From Pseudomonas sp. Teo4 (GTDB lineage Bacteria > Pseudomonadota > Gammaproteobacteria > Pseudomonadales > Pseudomonadaceae): a stretch of 64,000 nucleotides of DNA. The DNA lies in contig NZ_JAXCIL010000002.1 of the NCBI RefSeq assembly GCF_034387475.1, forward strand, positions 1,178,001 through 1,242,000, written 5' to 3'. The translations under genes were made by a program, and so were the position numbers. The notes beneath the pieces are model-generated. The model was not told where the DNA came from. It did not search any database and worked only from the letters and a program-made list of their open reading frames with translations. Positions 42,775 through 54,195 of the stretch are shown here, in pieces; positions within the stretch are counted from its first letter, which is position 1; the number at the start of each line of letters is the position of its first letter.

Positions 42775-43506
42775 TCAGCCCCGCTCGAGCACCCACCGAC
42801 GGGCGCCAGGTGCCAGGGCAGGCATCTCATCCGGCTGCGCGCGGTTGACCGCCTGGAAGATCTCCAGCTTGTCGCCATCGCGCTTGAAAATGAACGGCGC
42901 CCCGCGCTGGTTGCGCTCCAGCCACAGGCTGTCATTGCTGCCGCCCATGCTGGCGCAGTCGCCGGCCAGGCACAGTGCATAGCGGTCTGGGCCTGGCAGG
43001 CCGGTTACGCTGCCGTTATCGGCGAAACGTACCACGCTACCCTTACCCTGGCCGTCGACGATCTTCCACTCGCCTCCCAGGTATGCCTGGTACAGCGCTT
43101 TCTCGAAGCTGCTGCCCAACGGCGTATTGGCGGTGGCTGGTTGCTTGGCACGCACGAAGGTCTGTTCGGCGCCACTCTGGCTGGTGGCCTTCAGCTCATC
43201 GCCATCCAGTGCGAGCTGTTCAGTTTGGTCGCCTTGAAAACTGGCCTGCCATTGCTTGTCGTTGGCGCTCAGTTGGCCGTCCGCCGCCTCGAAACCATTG
43301 CTGTAGCTGGCCTGCTGGTTGGCGACGTCGAGTTTCCACTCGAATACCGGGCCATGTTCGTTCAGGGCCTGGCGCAGGTTACCGCCCTTGACCGCGGCCT
43401 TGATGGCGTCCTGGTTGATCCAGGTGCCGTTGAAATCTTCGGGTTTGTGGCTGGCGCAGCCGCTCATGAGCAGGGCGGCCAGTGCGAGGGGCAGTGCTTG
43501 ACGCAT
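42775..43506 (-). CDS. Predicted lipoprotein of unknown function
   Basis: 243-residue lipoprotein: signal peptide ALPLALAALLMSGC with the lipobox LMSGC, cysteine at about residue 17. No family is recognised. The mature part has two similar-looking halves (FNGTWINQDAIKAAVKGG / QASYSNGFEAADGQLS; EWKIVDGQGKGSVVRFADNGS / LFKRDGDKLEIFQAVN). The second half is lipocalin- or META-like in pattern, which is inference only. The start at 43506 fits the signal peptide. Downstream of the ridA gene on the same strand; 55 bp separates them. Confidence 0.75.
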   Translation of the reverse strand: MRQALPLALAALLMSGCASHKPEDFNGTWINQDAIKAAVKGGNLRQALNEHGPVFEWKLDVANQQASYSNGFEAADGQLSANDKQWQASFQGDQTEQLALDGDELKATSQSGAEQTFVRAKQPATANTPLGSSFEKALYQAYLGGEWKIVDGQGKGSVVRFADNGSVTGLPGPDRYALCLAGDCASMGGSNDSLWLERNQRGAPFIFKRDGDKLEIFQAVNRAQPDEMPALAPGARRWVLERG

Positions 43507-43561
43507 GGCGGGATAACCTTGGGGAGGAAGGTGACGGGCAGGGCGCCCGTCACCAGAGGCA

Positions 43562-43942
43562 TCATTCGATGACCAGGATGGCGTCCATTTCAACCTGGGC
43601 GCCTTTCGGCAGTGCGGCAACGCCAATGGCGGCGCGGGCCGGGTAAGGCTGTTCGAAGTAACGGCCCATCACTTCATTGACCTTGGCGAAGTGGCTCAGG
43701 TCGGTGAGGAAGATGTTGAGCTTGACGATGTCCTTGAACGAACCACCGGCTGCTTCGGCGACGGCCTTGAGGTTTTCAAAAACCTGTACGGTCTGGGCTT
43801 CGAAACCTTCGACCAGTTCCATGGTTTTCGGGTCCAGTGGGATCTGGCCCGACATGTACACGGTGTTGCCGGCCTTGATTGCCTGGGAGTAGGTGCCGAT
43901 AGCGGCAGGGGCCTTGTCGCTGTTGATGACAGTCTTGCTCAT
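43562..43942 (-). CDS. ridA: Reactive intermediate/imine deaminase RidA
   Basis: 126-residue RidA-family enzyme that hydrolyses enamine/imine intermediates such as 2-aminoacrylate from PLP-enzyme reactions. The signature [25 protein letters not shown] and C-terminal [23 protein letters not shown], with the catalytic Arg, are typical. AAGGAG site. It follows spoT by 23 bp, in the usual rpoZ-spoT-ridA order of pseudomonads. Confidence 0.95.
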   Translation of the reverse strand: MSKTVINSDKAPAAIGTYSQAIKAGNTVYMSGQIPLDPKTMELVEGFEAQTVQVFENLKAVAEAAGGSFKDIVKLNIFLTDLSHFAKVNEVMGRYFEQPYPARAAIGVAALPKGAQVEMDAILVIE

Positions 43943-43965
43943 GATGACTCCTTGCTGTTGACGGA

Positions 43966-46074
43966 CTACGTACGCATGCGGGTGATGCGGACCACGCCGG
44001 TCAGCGTACGCAGCTTCTTGATCACACGCGCCAGGTGCACGCGGTCGTGCACGCTGACCACCAGCTGGACCACGCTGATACGACCGTCGCGTTCGTCCAT
44101 GCTGATCTTCTCGATGTTGCCATCGGCGGCGTTGACGCTGCTGGCAAGCAGGGCGATCAGGCCGCGCTGGTGCTCAAGCTCGACGCGCAGCTCGACATTG
44201 AATTCGCCAGTGATGTCCTTGGCCCAGGAGAGTTGTACGCACTTCTCCGGATTGTGCCGGATTTCGCTGATGTTCCGGCAGTTTTCCAAGTGCACGACCA
44301 TGCCTTTGCCAGCGGAAAGGTGGCCGACGATCGGGTCGCCCGGAATCGGTGTGCAGCACTTGGCATAACTGAGTACCAGGCCTTCGGTACCGCGAATCGC
44401 CAGCGGGCCTTCCGGTGCTGGTAACGGTTCGCCCTCGGCCGACAGCAGGCGGCGAGCGACCACATAGGCCATGCGGTTGCCCAGGCCGATGTCTTCGAGC
44501 AGGTCTTCGATCAGCTCCAGGCGGTATTCGGTAAGAATCGCCTGAATCCGATCCTGCGGAATCTGCTCCAGGCTGCTGTCGAACCCGGTCAGGACCTTGT
44601 TCAGCAGGCGTTCGCCCAGGCTGATCGACTCGGAGCGGCGTTGCTGCTTGAGCGCGTGGCGGATGTGCGTGCGCGCCTTGCCGGTGACGACAAAGTTGAG
44701 CCAGGCCGGATTGGGGCGAGCACCGGGTGCGCTGACGATCTCCACGGTCGAGCCGCTTTGCAGAGGTTCGGACAGCGGCGCCAGGCGACGGTTGATGCGG
44801 CAGGCGATGCAACTGTTGCCGACGTCAGTGTGCACGGCATAGGCAAAGTCGACAGCAGTGGAGCCTTTGGGCAGCTCCATGATTCGCCCTTTGGGCGTGA
44901 AGACGTAGACCTCGTCGGGGAACAGGTCGATCTTCACGCTCTCGATGAATTCCAGCGAGTTGCCGGCGCGTTGCTGCAGTTCGAGGATACCCTTGACCCA
45001 CTGACGGGCGCGGGCGTGGCTGCCTTTGGGCTGCTCTTCCTCGTTGGATTTGTACAGCCAGTGCGCGGCGATGCCATTGTTGGCCATCTCTTCCATCTCG
45101 CGGGTGCGGATCTGGATTTCGATGGGCACGCCGTGCATGCCGAACAAGGTCGTATGCAGCGACTGGTAGCCGTTGGCCTTGGGGATCGCGATGTAATCCT
45201 TGAACCGGCCGGGCAGCGGCTTGTACAGGTTGTGCACGGCACCGAGCACGCGGTAGCAGGTGTCGACCTTGTCGACGATGATGCGGAAGGCGTACACGTC
45301 CATGATCTCGTTGAAGGCGCGACGTTTGCCGCGCATCTTCTTGTAGATGCCATAGAGGTGTTTCTGCCGACCGCTGACTTCGCCCTCGATGCCGTCAGCA
45401 GCCAGGCAGTTGGCCAGCGACTGTTCGATCTTGGCGACGATTTCCTTACGGTTGCCGCGCGCGCTCTTGACCGCTCGATGGATGAGCGACGAGCGCATCG
45501 GGTGCATGGCCTTGAAACCGAGGTCTTCGAACTCCACGCGAACGGTGTGCATCCCCAGGCGATTGGCGATGGGGGCGTAGATTTCGAGGGTTTCCTTGGC
45601 GATGCGCCGGCGTTTTTCGCCCGACAGCACTTCCAGGGTGCGCATGTTGTGCAGGCGGTCGGCCAGCTTGACCAGGATCACGCGAATATCGCGGGCCATG
45701 GCCATGGCCATTTTCTGGAAGTTCTCGGCCTGCGCCTCGGCCTTGGTTTCGAAGTTCATCTGGGTCAGCTTGCTGACCCCATCGACCAGCTCGGCGACGG
45801 TTTCGCCGAATTGCTGGCAGAGGGCTTCCTTGGCGATGCCGGTGTCTTCGATCACGTCGTGCAGCATGGCGGCCATCAGGCTCTGATGGTCCATGTGCAT
45901 GTCGGCAAGGATGCTGGCCACGGCCAGCGGATGGGTCACGTAGGGCTCGCCGCTGCGGCGGCGCTGCCCGTCGTGTGCCTGTTCGGCATAGAAATAGGCG
46001 CGACGAACCAGGTTGACCTGTTCCGGGCCCAGATAGGTCGACAGCCGTTCGGCTAAGGCTTCTATACCCGGCAT
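43966..46074 (-). CDS. spoT: Bifunctional (p)ppGpp synthetase/hydrolase SpoT
   Basis: 702-residue stringent-response enzyme. The HD hydrolase domain is at residues about 35-160 ([32 protein letters not shown]). The synthetase domain contains [24 protein letters not shown]; the RFKD motif marks bifunctional rather than RelA-type enzymes. Then a TGS domain ([31 protein letters not shown]) and a C-terminal ACT-like domain. It makes and degrades (p)ppGpp, responding to carbon and fatty-acid starvation. Downstream of rpoZ, upstream of ridA. Confidence 0.97.
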   Translation of the reverse strand: MPGIEALAERLSTYLGPEQVNLVRRAYFYAEQAHDGQRRRSGEPYVTHPLAVASILADMHMDHQSLMAAMLHDVIEDTGIAKEALCQQFGETVAELVDGVSKLTQMNFETKAEAQAENFQKMAMAMARDIRVILVKLADRLHNMRTLEVLSGEKRRRIAKETLEIYAPIANRLGMHTVRVEFEDLGFKAMHPMRSSLIHRAVKSARGNRKEIVAKIEQSLANCLAADGIEGEVSGRQKHLYGIYKKMRGKRRAFNEIMDVYAFRIIVDKVDTCYRVLGAVHNLYKPLPGRFKDYIAIPKANGYQSLHTTLFGMHGVPIEIQIRTREMEEMANNGIAAHWLYKSNEEEQPKGSHARARQWVKGILELQQRAGNSLEFIESVKIDLFPDEVYVFTPKGRIMELPKGSTAVDFAYAVHTDVGNSCIACRINRRLAPLSEPLQSGSTVEIVSAPGARPNPAWLNFVVTGKARTHIRHALKQQRRSESISLGERLLNKVLTGFDSSLEQIPQDRIQAILTEYRLELIEDLLEDIGLGNRMAYVVARRLLSAEGEPLPAPEGPLAIRGTEGLVLSYAKCCTPIPGDPIVGHLSAGKGMVVHLENCRNISEIRHNPEKCVQLSWAKDITGEFNVELRVELEHQRGLIALLASSVNAADGNIEKISMDERDGRISVVQLVVSVHDRVHLARVIKKLRTLTGVVRITRMRT

Positions 46075-46133
46075 GGATTCACCTCTTGCCGAGGAAGAGG
46101 GCCTTGTGCCGCGCGACGTCGACCAGGCATAGA

Positions 46134-46397
46134 TCAGACAGCCTCGTTGGACTCGTCCTCGAACGCGGCGAAGACCGGATCCTCGGTGACGATCTCTTCA
46201 GCGGCGATGAACTCAGGGGTAACGATACCTTCGGCGATTTCGCGCAGGGCGACCACGGTCGGCTTGTCGTTTTCCCACGCTACGCGCGGCTCTTTGCCGC
46301 CGGTAGCCAGCTGACGTGCGCGCTTGGTCGAGAGCATGACCAGCTCAAAACGGTTATCCACGTGTTCCAGGCAGTCTTCAACAGTTACGCGGGCCAT
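46134..46397 (-). CDS. rpoZ: RNA polymerase omega subunit
   Basis: 87-residue RNA polymerase omega subunit, helping assembly of beta-prime and ppGpp binding. [30 protein letters not shown] and [10 protein letters not shown] are diagnostic. Start 46397. spoT follows after 59 bp, the usual partner. In most pseudomonads I know, gmk is directly upstream; here a four-gene polyamine cassette lies between. Confidence 0.96.
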   Translation of the reverse strand: MARVTVEDCLEHVDNRFELVMLSTKRARQLATGGKEPRVAWENDKPTVVALREIAEGIVTPEFIAAEEIVTEDPVFAAFEDESNEAV

Positions 46398-46532
46398 GGT
46401 CTTCCTCAGTAGCAAATGCGGTAGGCGTGCAGCCCAATATGGGCAGGCGGACTCGATAGTTTAAAAAATCACCAGCCAATAGGGAAGCGCTGTTTTGCGG
46501 CTTACCCCAATGGATCTGACCATCAGCGCACT

Positions 46533-46563
46533 CTGTGGGAGCGGGCTTGCCCGCGAAAGGGCC
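46533..46563. repeat. Single REP unit
   Basis: CTGTGGGAGCGGGCTTGCCCGCGAAAGGGCC, a single GCGGGCTTGCCCGC-type unit with no partner arm nearby. It lies between the start of rpoZ and the end of the LysR gene. Confidence 0.7.
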
Positions 46564-46600
46564 GCAACAGACGCCTTATCGCTTGAACCCGACGATAACC

Positions 46601-47473
46601 TCAGAGCATCGCGTCACGCAACCGCGGGGTCAGCTCCTCGAACAAGGTCTGCACTGAACGCAATGCCCGGCAATCCGGACGGGTCAGTAGCCACAACTGA
46701 GTGTCGCAGCCTGGCAGTGGACCACTCAGCGCCTCCACGCCAGGCAGCGCGTGCACCATGTAGTCCGGCAGCGCCGCCACGCCCAGGCCGGTGCTCACCA
46801 GCTGGGCGATGGTCGACATGCCGCTGCATTGATAGCGTGGGCTGAGCCCCGGGTACTGCTGGTTGCGCCAAACTGCCGTGGGGTGATCCTGCATCGAGTC
46901 GTCAGGGGCGATCCACGGCACGCTGCTGGCCGACTCGGCCAGGCGTTCGCGCCACTGTGGTTGGCCACAGATCACGTACGAGGTAGAGCCCAGGCAGCGT
47001 CCGACCAGGTGTTCCGGTGGCGTGTTGGTCAGGCGCAGGGCGATATCGGCATCGCGTCGGCTGAGGTTGGCGAAGGTATTGGACGTACCCATCTCCAGTG
47101 ACAGCGCCGGGTAGTTCGGCATGAAGTCTGCCAGCGCCGGTAGCAGCAAGGTGTGCATCACTGCTTCAGTGCAGGTCAGCCGAACCGTGCCACTGACCAC
47201 CTGTTCGCCGCTGGTCATGGCGATGCGCGCGGCTTCGAGCGCCTGTTCGGCACGCTCGGCCTGCTCGGCCAGGGCCTGGGCCGTGTCGGTCGGCAGGTAG
47301 CCCTTGCGGCTTTTCACGAACAGCGCGGTGCCGAGTGCCGACTCAAGGCGACGGATGGAGCGAAAGACGGTCGAGACATCGACCTTGAGCAATTCGGCAG
47401 CCTTGGCCAGCGAACGGCCACGTTCCAGGGCCAGGACCAGCGATAGGTCGGCATGGGTAATCTGATATTGCAT
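46601..47473 (-). CDS. LysR-family regulator
   Basis: 290-residue LysR-type regulator. HTH at about residues 17-40 (RSLAKAAELLKVDVSTVFRSIRRLE), then a substrate-binding domain (VVSGTVRLTCTEAVMHTLLLPALADFM). The start at 47473 (MQYQITHADL) was chosen because longer forms would run through the promoter space. It is divergent from the gamma-glutamylputrescine synthetase gene over 208 bp and probably controls that operon. The inducer may be a polyamine, but this is inferred from position only. Confidence 0.87.
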   Translation of the reverse strand: MQYQITHADLSLVLALERGRSLAKAAELLKVDVSTVFRSIRRLESALGTALFVKSRKGYLPTDTAQALAEQAERAEQALEAARIAMTSGEQVVSGTVRLTCTEAVMHTLLLPALADFMPNYPALSLEMGTSNTFANLSRRDADIALRLTNTPPEHLVGRCLGSTSYVICGQPQWRERLAESASSVPWIAPDDSMQDHPTAVWRNQQYPGLSPRYQCSGMSTIAQLVSTGLGVAALPDYMVHALPGVEALSGPLPGCDTQLWLLTRPDCRALRSVQTLFEELTPRLRDAML

Positions 47474-47681
47474 TGGTGCACGCTCTGCTTGCCGAATTGC
47501 CAATGTCTGTTGCGTTGGGGCCATTTTATAGTGAAACGGCCCCCGGGAATCAATGCGCCCGGTCGGGTAACCAGTCCCCACGATGGGAAAGTGAAAAGAA
47601 CAACAGCTGCAACCATCGTCGCCCGTGAGGCGCCAGCCGTACCCCCCCACATCGCCGCAGCAAATCCAAAGGATGTACATC

Positions 47682-49064
47682 ATGACGTCGGTCACCCCGT
47701 GCGCCAGTTCTTCCAGCGAGATGAATCAGTTCCTTCAGGCTCATCCCGACACGCAGTACGTCGATCTGCTGATCTCCGACATGAATGGCGTGGTACGCGG
47801 TAAGCGCATCGAGCGAGCCAGCCTGCACAAGGTGTACGAGAAGGGGATCAACCTGCCGGCCTCGCTGTTCGCCCTGGACATCAATGGTTCGACCGTCGAG
47901 AGCACCGGCCTTGGCCTGGACATCGGCGATGCCGACCGCATCTGCTTCCCGATTCCGGGAACGCTGTCCGACGAGCCTTGGCAGAAACGTCCGACCGCTC
48001 AGCTGCTGATGACCATGCACGAGCTGGATGGCCAGCCGTTCTTCGCCGACCCGCGCGAAGTGCTGCGTCAGGTGGTGAGCAAGTTCGACGACCTGGGCCT
48101 GGATATCTGCGCCGCGTTCGAGCTGGAGTTCTACCTGATCGACCAGGACAACCTCAACGGTCGTCCACAACCGCCGCGCTCGCCCATCTCGGGCAAGCGC
48201 CCGCAGTCTACCCAGGTGTACCTGATCGACGACCTCGATGAGTACGCCGACTGCCTGCAGGACATGCTCGAAGCCGCCAAGGAGCAAGGCCTGCCAGCCG
48301 ACGCAATCGTCAAGGAAAGTGCCCCGGCGCAGTTCGAGGTCAACCTGCACCACGTCGCCGATCCGCTCAAGGCGTGCGACTACGCGATTTTGCTCAAGCG
48401 CCTGATCAAGAACGTCGCCTACGACCATGAGATGGACACCACCTTCATGGCCAAGCCCTACCCGGGTCAGGCGGGCAACGGGTTGCACGTGCATATCTCG
48501 TTGCTGGACAAGAAAACCGGCAAGAACATCTTTGCCAGCGATGACCCGCAGGAAAGTGAAACCCTGCGCCACGCCATCGGTGGCGTGCTGGAAACCATGC
48601 CAGCCTCCATGGCGTTCCTGTGCCCGAACATCAACTCCTACCGTCGCTTCGGCGCGCAGTTCTACGTACCCAATGCGCCGAGCTGGGGCCTGGACAACCG
48701 CACCGTGGCCGTGCGCGTGCCGACTGACAGCAGCGACAACGTGCGCCTGGAGCACCGCGTGGCGGGTGCTGACGCCAACCCGTACCTGATGCTCGCAGCC
48801 ATCCTGGCTGGCGTGCATCACGGCCTGACCAACAAGGTCGAGCCGGATGCGCCGATCGAAGGCAACTCCTACGAACAGCTGGAGCAAAGCCTGCCGAACA
48901 ACCTGCGCGATGCCTTGCGCGCGCTGGACGACAGCGAAGTCCTCAATCAATACATCAGCCCGGACTACATCGATATCTTCGTGGCCTGCAAGGAAAGCGA
49001 GCTGGCCGAGTTCGAAGTATCGATTTCCGACCTCGAGTACAACTGGTACCTGCACACGGTGTAA
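47682..49064 (+). CDS. Gamma-glutamylputrescine synthetase (GlnA-family)
   Basis: 460-residue glutamine-synthetase-like enzyme that ligates glutamate to putrescine using ATP, first step of the gamma-glutamylated polyamine pathway (puuA/spuI type). Glutamine synthetase folds are seen: FELEFYLIDQDN, the glutamate-site QFEVNLHHVADPLKACDYAI, the ATP-site NGLHVHISLLDKKTGKN, and NRTVAVRVP. The start at 47682 (MTSVTPC) has AAAGGATG just before it. Neighbours (a peptidase-like hydrolase and a permease) support a polyamine substrate rather than ammonia, but exact substrate is inferred. Symbol left blank because pseudomonads carry several paralogues. Confidence 0.9.
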   Translation: MTSVTPCASSSSEMNQFLQAHPDTQYVDLLISDMNGVVRGKRIERASLHKVYEKGINLPASLFALDINGSTVESTGLGLDIGDADRICFPIPGTLSDEPWQKRPTAQLLMTMHELDGQPFFADPREVLRQVVSKFDDLGLDICAAFELEFYLIDQDNLNGRPQPPRSPISGKRPQSTQVYLIDDLDEYADCLQDMLEAAKEQGLPADAIVKESAPAQFEVNLHHVADPLKACDYAILLKRLIKNVAYDHEMDTTFMAKPYPGQAGNGLHVHISLLDKKTGKNIFASDDPQESETLRHAIGGVLETMPASMAFLCPNINSYRRFGAQFYVPNAPSWGLDNRTVAVRVPTDSSDNVRLEHRVAGADANPYLMLAAILAGVHHGLTNKVEPDAPIEGNSYEQLEQSLPNNLRDALRALDDSEVLNQYISPDYIDIFVACKESELAEFEVSISDLEYNWYLHTV

Positions 49065-49068
49065 GCCC

Positions 49069-49818
49069 ATGAGCGCAAATGCGGTCCCCTTGATTGGAGT
49101 CAGCGCCTGTCGCCAGCAGGTGGGGAAGAACTCGTCGCACACAGTGGGCGACAAGTATGTCGAGGCGGCGGCCTTTGCCGGGCTGCCGCTGCTGTTGCCG
49201 GCCCGCGATGCCGGCAGCGATACGCAGGCGCTGCTGGCGCAGCTCGACGGCATTGTTTTTACCGGTTCGCCTTCAAATATCGAGCCGCGTCATTACAATG
49301 GCGCCCCCAGCGCGGAAGGGACTCGGCACGACCCCGCTCGTGACCGCCTGACCTTGCCGCTGCTGCAGGCTGCCATTGCCGCCGGTGTACCGGTGTTCTG
49401 CATCTGCCGTGGTTTCCAGGAGTTGAATGTGGCCTTGGGCGGTACCTTGCACCAGCGCGTGCAGGAGCTTCCCGGCTTCCTGGACCACCGTGAACCTGAG
49501 GACGCACCCCTGGAGGTGCAATACGGGCCTCGTCACTCCGTCGGCATCGAGCCGGGCGGAGTGTTCGAGCGCCTGGGCCTGGCTGCGCAGTTCGAGGTCA
49601 ACTCGTTGCATAGCCAGGGCATCGACCGTCTGGCCCCGGGCCTGCGTGTCGAGGCACGGGCCCCGGATGGCCTGATCGAGGCAGTGTCGATGATCGATGC
49701 ACCAGGCTTTGTGCTTGGTGTGCAGTGGCACCCCGAGTGGCGTTTCGCCGAAAACCCGGTCTCCCTGCGCCTTTTCCAGGCGTTTCGCGAGGCCTGCATT
49801 GCCCACGCTGCACGGTAG
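49069..49818 (+). CDS. Gamma-glutamyl-GABA hydrolase-like class I amidotransferase
   Basis: 249-residue class I glutamine amidotransferase-like hydrolase (PuuD/SpuA type) that frees glutamate from gamma-glutamyl-GABA. The nucleophile elbow VFCICRGFQELNVALGG holds the catalytic cysteine, and VQWHPEWRFAENP holds the His and Glu of the triad. The start ATG at 49069 is 4 bp after the synthetase stop. It and the synthetase form the first and last enzymatic steps of the pathway; the oxidase and dehydrogenase that act between are not in this window. Confidence 0.9.
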   Translation: MSANAVPLIGVSACRQQVGKNSSHTVGDKYVEAAAFAGLPLLLPARDAGSDTQALLAQLDGIVFTGSPSNIEPRHYNGAPSAEGTRHDPARDRLTLPLLQAAIAAGVPVFCICRGFQELNVALGGTLHQRVQELPGFLDHREPEDAPLEVQYGPRHSVGIEPGGVFERLGLAAQFEVNSLHSQGIDRLAPGLRVEARAPDGLIEAVSMIDAPGFVLGVQWHPEWRFAENPVSLRLFQAFREACIAHAAR

Positions 49819-49932
49819 GGTCATTACCCGAAGGTCTTGGATGACCTACACCGATTCGCAAGCTTTCAATGAGTGAAAGCGCCTTGCTTGCAAGGCCTGT
49901 GACAACAATTCCAATAGTTACGGCGTTTTCTC

Positions 49933-51474
49933 ATGAGCAATTACACAGAAGCCGGCCGCCCACCCGATGTGGCGGCCGACTCGGGCAACACTTCGCGCAG
50001 CAAGGGCCTGGCCAAAGGACGTTTGGGCCTGCTGGCCAGCGTGGTTTTGGGCATTTCCACCATCGCTCCGGTCTACACCCTGACCGGTGCCCTTGGCCCG
50101 ACCGTACGCGAAGTCGGCGCTCACTTGCCGGCGGTATTCATCGTCGGCTTCCTGCCCATGTTGCTGGTGGCCCTCGGGTACCGCGAACTCAACTCGGCGG
50201 AGCCTGACAGTGGCACCTCATTCACGTGGTCGGCCCGCGCCTTCGGCCCGATGATTGGATGGATCGGTGGCTGGGGGCTGGTGGTTGCCACCACCATCGT
50301 GTTGTCCAACCTGGCGGGTGTGGCCGTCGACTTCTTCTACCTGTTCCTGGCGCAGATCACTGGCCAGCATGAATTGGCGGCGTTGGCGGACAACCTTCTA
50401 ATCAACATCACCACCTGTTGCGTGTTCATCGCCCTGGCCGTGTGGATCTGCTGTCGTGGCATGACCACCACCATGACCGTGCAGTATGGCCTGGTGGCCC
50501 TGCAGTTACTGGTGTTGCTTGGCTTCGCCTTCGCGGCGTTCGGCGAGACCACTGCGCCGCCACCGTTGGAGTTCGATTTCGCCTGGTTCAACCCGTTCGG
50601 CGTCGAGTCGTTCTCGGCGTTCGCTGCCGGGCTGTCGTTGTCGATCTTCATTTTCTGGGGGTGGGATGTATGCCTGACCGTCAGTGAAGAATCGATCGGT
50701 AGCGACGAAGTGCCGGGCAAGGCGGCGACCTGGACCGTGCTGCTGATTCTCGGCCTGTACCTGTTCACTGCAATCGCAACATTGCAATTCGCCGGAGTCA
50801 GTGAGGAGGGCCTGGGCCTGAACAACCCGCGCATTCAGGAAAACGTCTTTGCCCACCTGGCGGGGCCGGTAATGGGGCCATTGGCGATCCTGATGTCCAT
50901 CGCCGTGCTGGCCAGCACTGCTGCTTCGTTGCAGTCGACCTTCGTTTCGCCAGCGCGCACCTTACTTGCCATGGGTTACTACGGCGCTGTTCCGCAGAAG
51001 TTCGCCAGTGTCTGCCCGCGCTCGCAGACTCCACGTTACGCCACCATCTGTGCAGGCGTTGCCGCAGGTTTGTTCTATGTGACGATGCGTACCCTTAGCG
51101 AAAACGTACTGGCCGACACCATCACCGCGTTGGGGATGATGATCTGCTTCTACTACTCGCTGACGGCCTTTGCTTGCGTCTGGTACTTCCGTGACAGCCT
51201 GTTCGACAGCCTGCGCCACTTCTTCATGCGCGGCCTGTGTCCGCTGGTGGGCGGGGTGATTCTGTCGGTGATCTTCGTGCGCACGGCGATCGACAGCGCC
51301 TCGCCTGACTTCGGCAGCGGCTCGCATGTGGGTGGGCTGGGCTTGGTGTTCGTGATCGCCGCGATCATCTCGGCGCTGGGGATCGTGCTGATGATGCTGT
51401 CGCGGATGCGCGCGCCGGCTTACTTCCTGGGGGCTACTCTGCGTCAGCAGGCGACTTTGCCGTTGCAGGAATAA
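49933..51474 (+). CDS. APC-superfamily amino acid/polyamine permease
   Basis: 513-residue permease of the amino acid-polyamine-organocation superfamily with about 12 helices. GRLGLLASVVLGISTIAPVYTLTGALGPTV is the diagnostic first helix with the GxG-type substrate motif, and YRELNSAEPDSGTSFTWSARAFGP follows the second. Located 114 bp after the hydrolase gene, so it may be part of the same transcript or separate. A putrescine or related-amine uptake role is inferred from neighbours. No clear Shine-Dalgarno stands before ATG 49933. Confidence 0.9.
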   Translation: MSNYTEAGRPPDVAADSGNTSRSKGLAKGRLGLLASVVLGISTIAPVYTLTGALGPTVREVGAHLPAVFIVGFLPMLLVALGYRELNSAEPDSGTSFTWSARAFGPMIGWIGGWGLVVATTIVLSNLAGVAVDFFYLFLAQITGQHELAALADNLLINITTCCVFIALAVWICCRGMTTTMTVQYGLVALQLLVLLGFAFAAFGETTAPPPLEFDFAWFNPFGVESFSAFAAGLSLSIFIFWGWDVCLTVSEESIGSDEVPGKAATWTVLLILGLYLFTAIATLQFAGVSEEGLGLNNPRIQENVFAHLAGPVMGPLAILMSIAVLASTAASLQSTFVSPARTLLAMGYYGAVPQKFASVCPRSQTPRYATICAGVAAGLFYVTMRTLSENVLADTITALGMMICFYYSLTAFACVWYFRDSLFDSLRHFFMRGLCPLVGGVILSVIFVRTAIDSASPDFGSGSHVGGLGLVFVIAAIISALGIVLMMLSRMRAPAYFLGATLRQQATLPLQE

Positions 51475-51479
51475 TGCTG

Positions 51480-51597
51480 GGGGCGCTTTGCGCCCCATTC
51501 GCCGGCAAGTCAGCTCCCACAGCCCCCCACAGGTCTTGAGTGCTATGCAGAGCCTGTGGGAGCCGGCTTGCCGGCGAATGGGCCGCAAAGCGGCCCC
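51480..51597. repeat. REP inverted pair with flanking hairpins
   Basis: Arms 51497-51522 and 51554-51579 (ATTCGCCGGCAAG...CCCACAG type; one mismatch in the left arm). Two short hairpins flank it: GGGGCGC/GCGCCCC at 51480-51496 and GGGCCGC/GCGGCCC at 51580-51597. It lies between convergent genes. Confidence 0.88.
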
Positions 51598-51606
51598 TCT
51601 GGTCTA

Positions 51607-53104
<1,498 letters not shown>

Positions 53105-53287
53105 GGGGAGTACCTCGCGTAGATGGAGTGAACGGAAAGCCTTTCGGCTGCAAGGCGCAGGATTGTAGCGCAGTGGGGCCTTGGCGCCCAATCCACCCAT
53201 GTTACAGATCGGCCGTCGGCTGATGGGAAAAGTCGACAGACTGCCCGGGGCGCGACAATAGGCATGTCCTCGCAAGGCGACGGGCCC

Positions 53288-53293
53288 TATAAT
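53288..53293 (+). promoter_or_regulatory. Candidate rph promoter -10
   Basis: A perfect TATAAT lies 37 bp before the rph start. The -35 region at 17-bp spacing is poor (TGTCCT), so the call is weak. Confidence 0.45.
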
Positions 53294-53330
53294 GCAGGGC
53301 AGATTCAAAGTCCCGGTACAGGTATCCCAG

Positions 53331-54053
53331 ATGAAACGTCCAAGTGGTCGCGCCGCCGATCAGCTCCGCTCGATCCGCCTCACCCGCAACTACACCAAGC
53401 ACGCCGAGGGGTCGGTACTGGTCGAGTTCGGCGACACCAAGGTCGTCTGCACGGTCAGCGTCGAAAATGGTGTTCCCCGCTTCCTCAAAGGCCAGGGTCA
53501 AGGCTGGCTGACCGCCGAGTACGGCATGCTGCCGCGCTCCACCGGTGAGCGTAACCAGCGCGAGGCCAGTCGTGGCAAGCAGGGTGGCCGAACCCTGGAA
53601 ATCCAGCGCTTGATCGGCCGCTCGCTGCGCGCCGCGCTGGACATGAGCAAGCTGGGTGACATCACCCTGTACATCGACTGCGACGTGATCCAGGCCGACG
53701 GTGGCACGCGTACCGCCTCGATCACCGGCGCCATGGTTGCCCTGTGTGACGCACTGGCAGTGATCAAGAAGCGTGGCGGCCTGAAGGCTGGCAACCCGCT
53801 CAAGCACATGATCGCGGCCGTGTCGGTGGGTATGTATCAGGGTGAGGCCGTGCTCGACCTGGATTACCTGGAAGACTCCGCTGCCGAGACCGACCTGAAC
53901 GTGGTCATGACCAGTGCTGGCGGCTTCATTGAAGTGCAGGGCACCGCCGAAGGCGCGCCGTTCCAGCCGGAAGACTTCAACGCCATGCTGGCGCTGGCGC
54001 AGAAGGGCATGAACGAAATCTTCGAGCTGCAGCAGGCTGCACTGGCTGACTGA
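53331..54053 (+). CDS. rph: Ribonuclease PH
   Basis: 240-residue phosphate-dependent 3'-exoribonuclease that trims tRNA 3' ends. [66 protein letters not shown], the [15 protein letters not shown] phosphate site and [20 protein letters not shown] are characteristic. Full length, so not the truncated allele known in E. coli K-12. The start MKRPSGRA at 53331 is preceded by a -10-like TATAAT. Divergent from yicC-gmk, convergent with crc. Confidence 0.97.
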   Translation: MKRPSGRAADQLRSIRLTRNYTKHAEGSVLVEFGDTKVVCTVSVENGVPRFLKGQGQGWLTAEYGMLPRSTGERNQREASRGKQGGRTLEIQRLIGRSLRAALDMSKLGDITLYIDCDVIQADGGTRTASITGAMVALCDALAVIKKRGGLKAGNPLKHMIAAVSVGMYQGEAVLDLDYLEDSAAETDLNVVMTSAGGFIEVQGTAEGAPFQPEDFNAMLALAQKGMNEIFELQQAALAD

Positions 54054-54067
54054 TTTGAGGTAAGACA

Positions 54068-54189
54068 CTGGGGCCGCTTCGCGGCCCATCGCCGGCAAGC
54101 CGGCTCCCACAGGAATAGCGCAAGCCTCAAGAGCGACGCGGTACCTGTAGGAGCCGGCTTGCCGGCGATGGGCCGTGAAGCGGCCCCAG
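54068..54189. repeat. Long REP pair, 46-bp arms
   Basis: Arms 54068-54113 and 54144-54189 (CTGGGGCCGC...CCCACAGG) are complementary with only two or three mismatches, 30-bp loop. It sits exactly between the convergent rph and crc genes; crc ends 7 bp after it. Confidence 0.92.
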
Positions 54190-54195
54190 TTCGTT

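Noticed and set aside
44641..46056. 471-codon open frame antisense to spoT
   Set aside because: No domain, shadow composition, and spoT is intact on the other strand.
46354..46362. TTATCCACG, DnaA-box-like, inside rpoZ
   Set aside because: Single site, one mismatch, no spacing pattern.
49819..49932. Separate promoter or sigma-54 site before the permease gene
   Set aside because: No TGGCAC-N5-TTGC match; only a small GGTC/GACC hairpin is visible.
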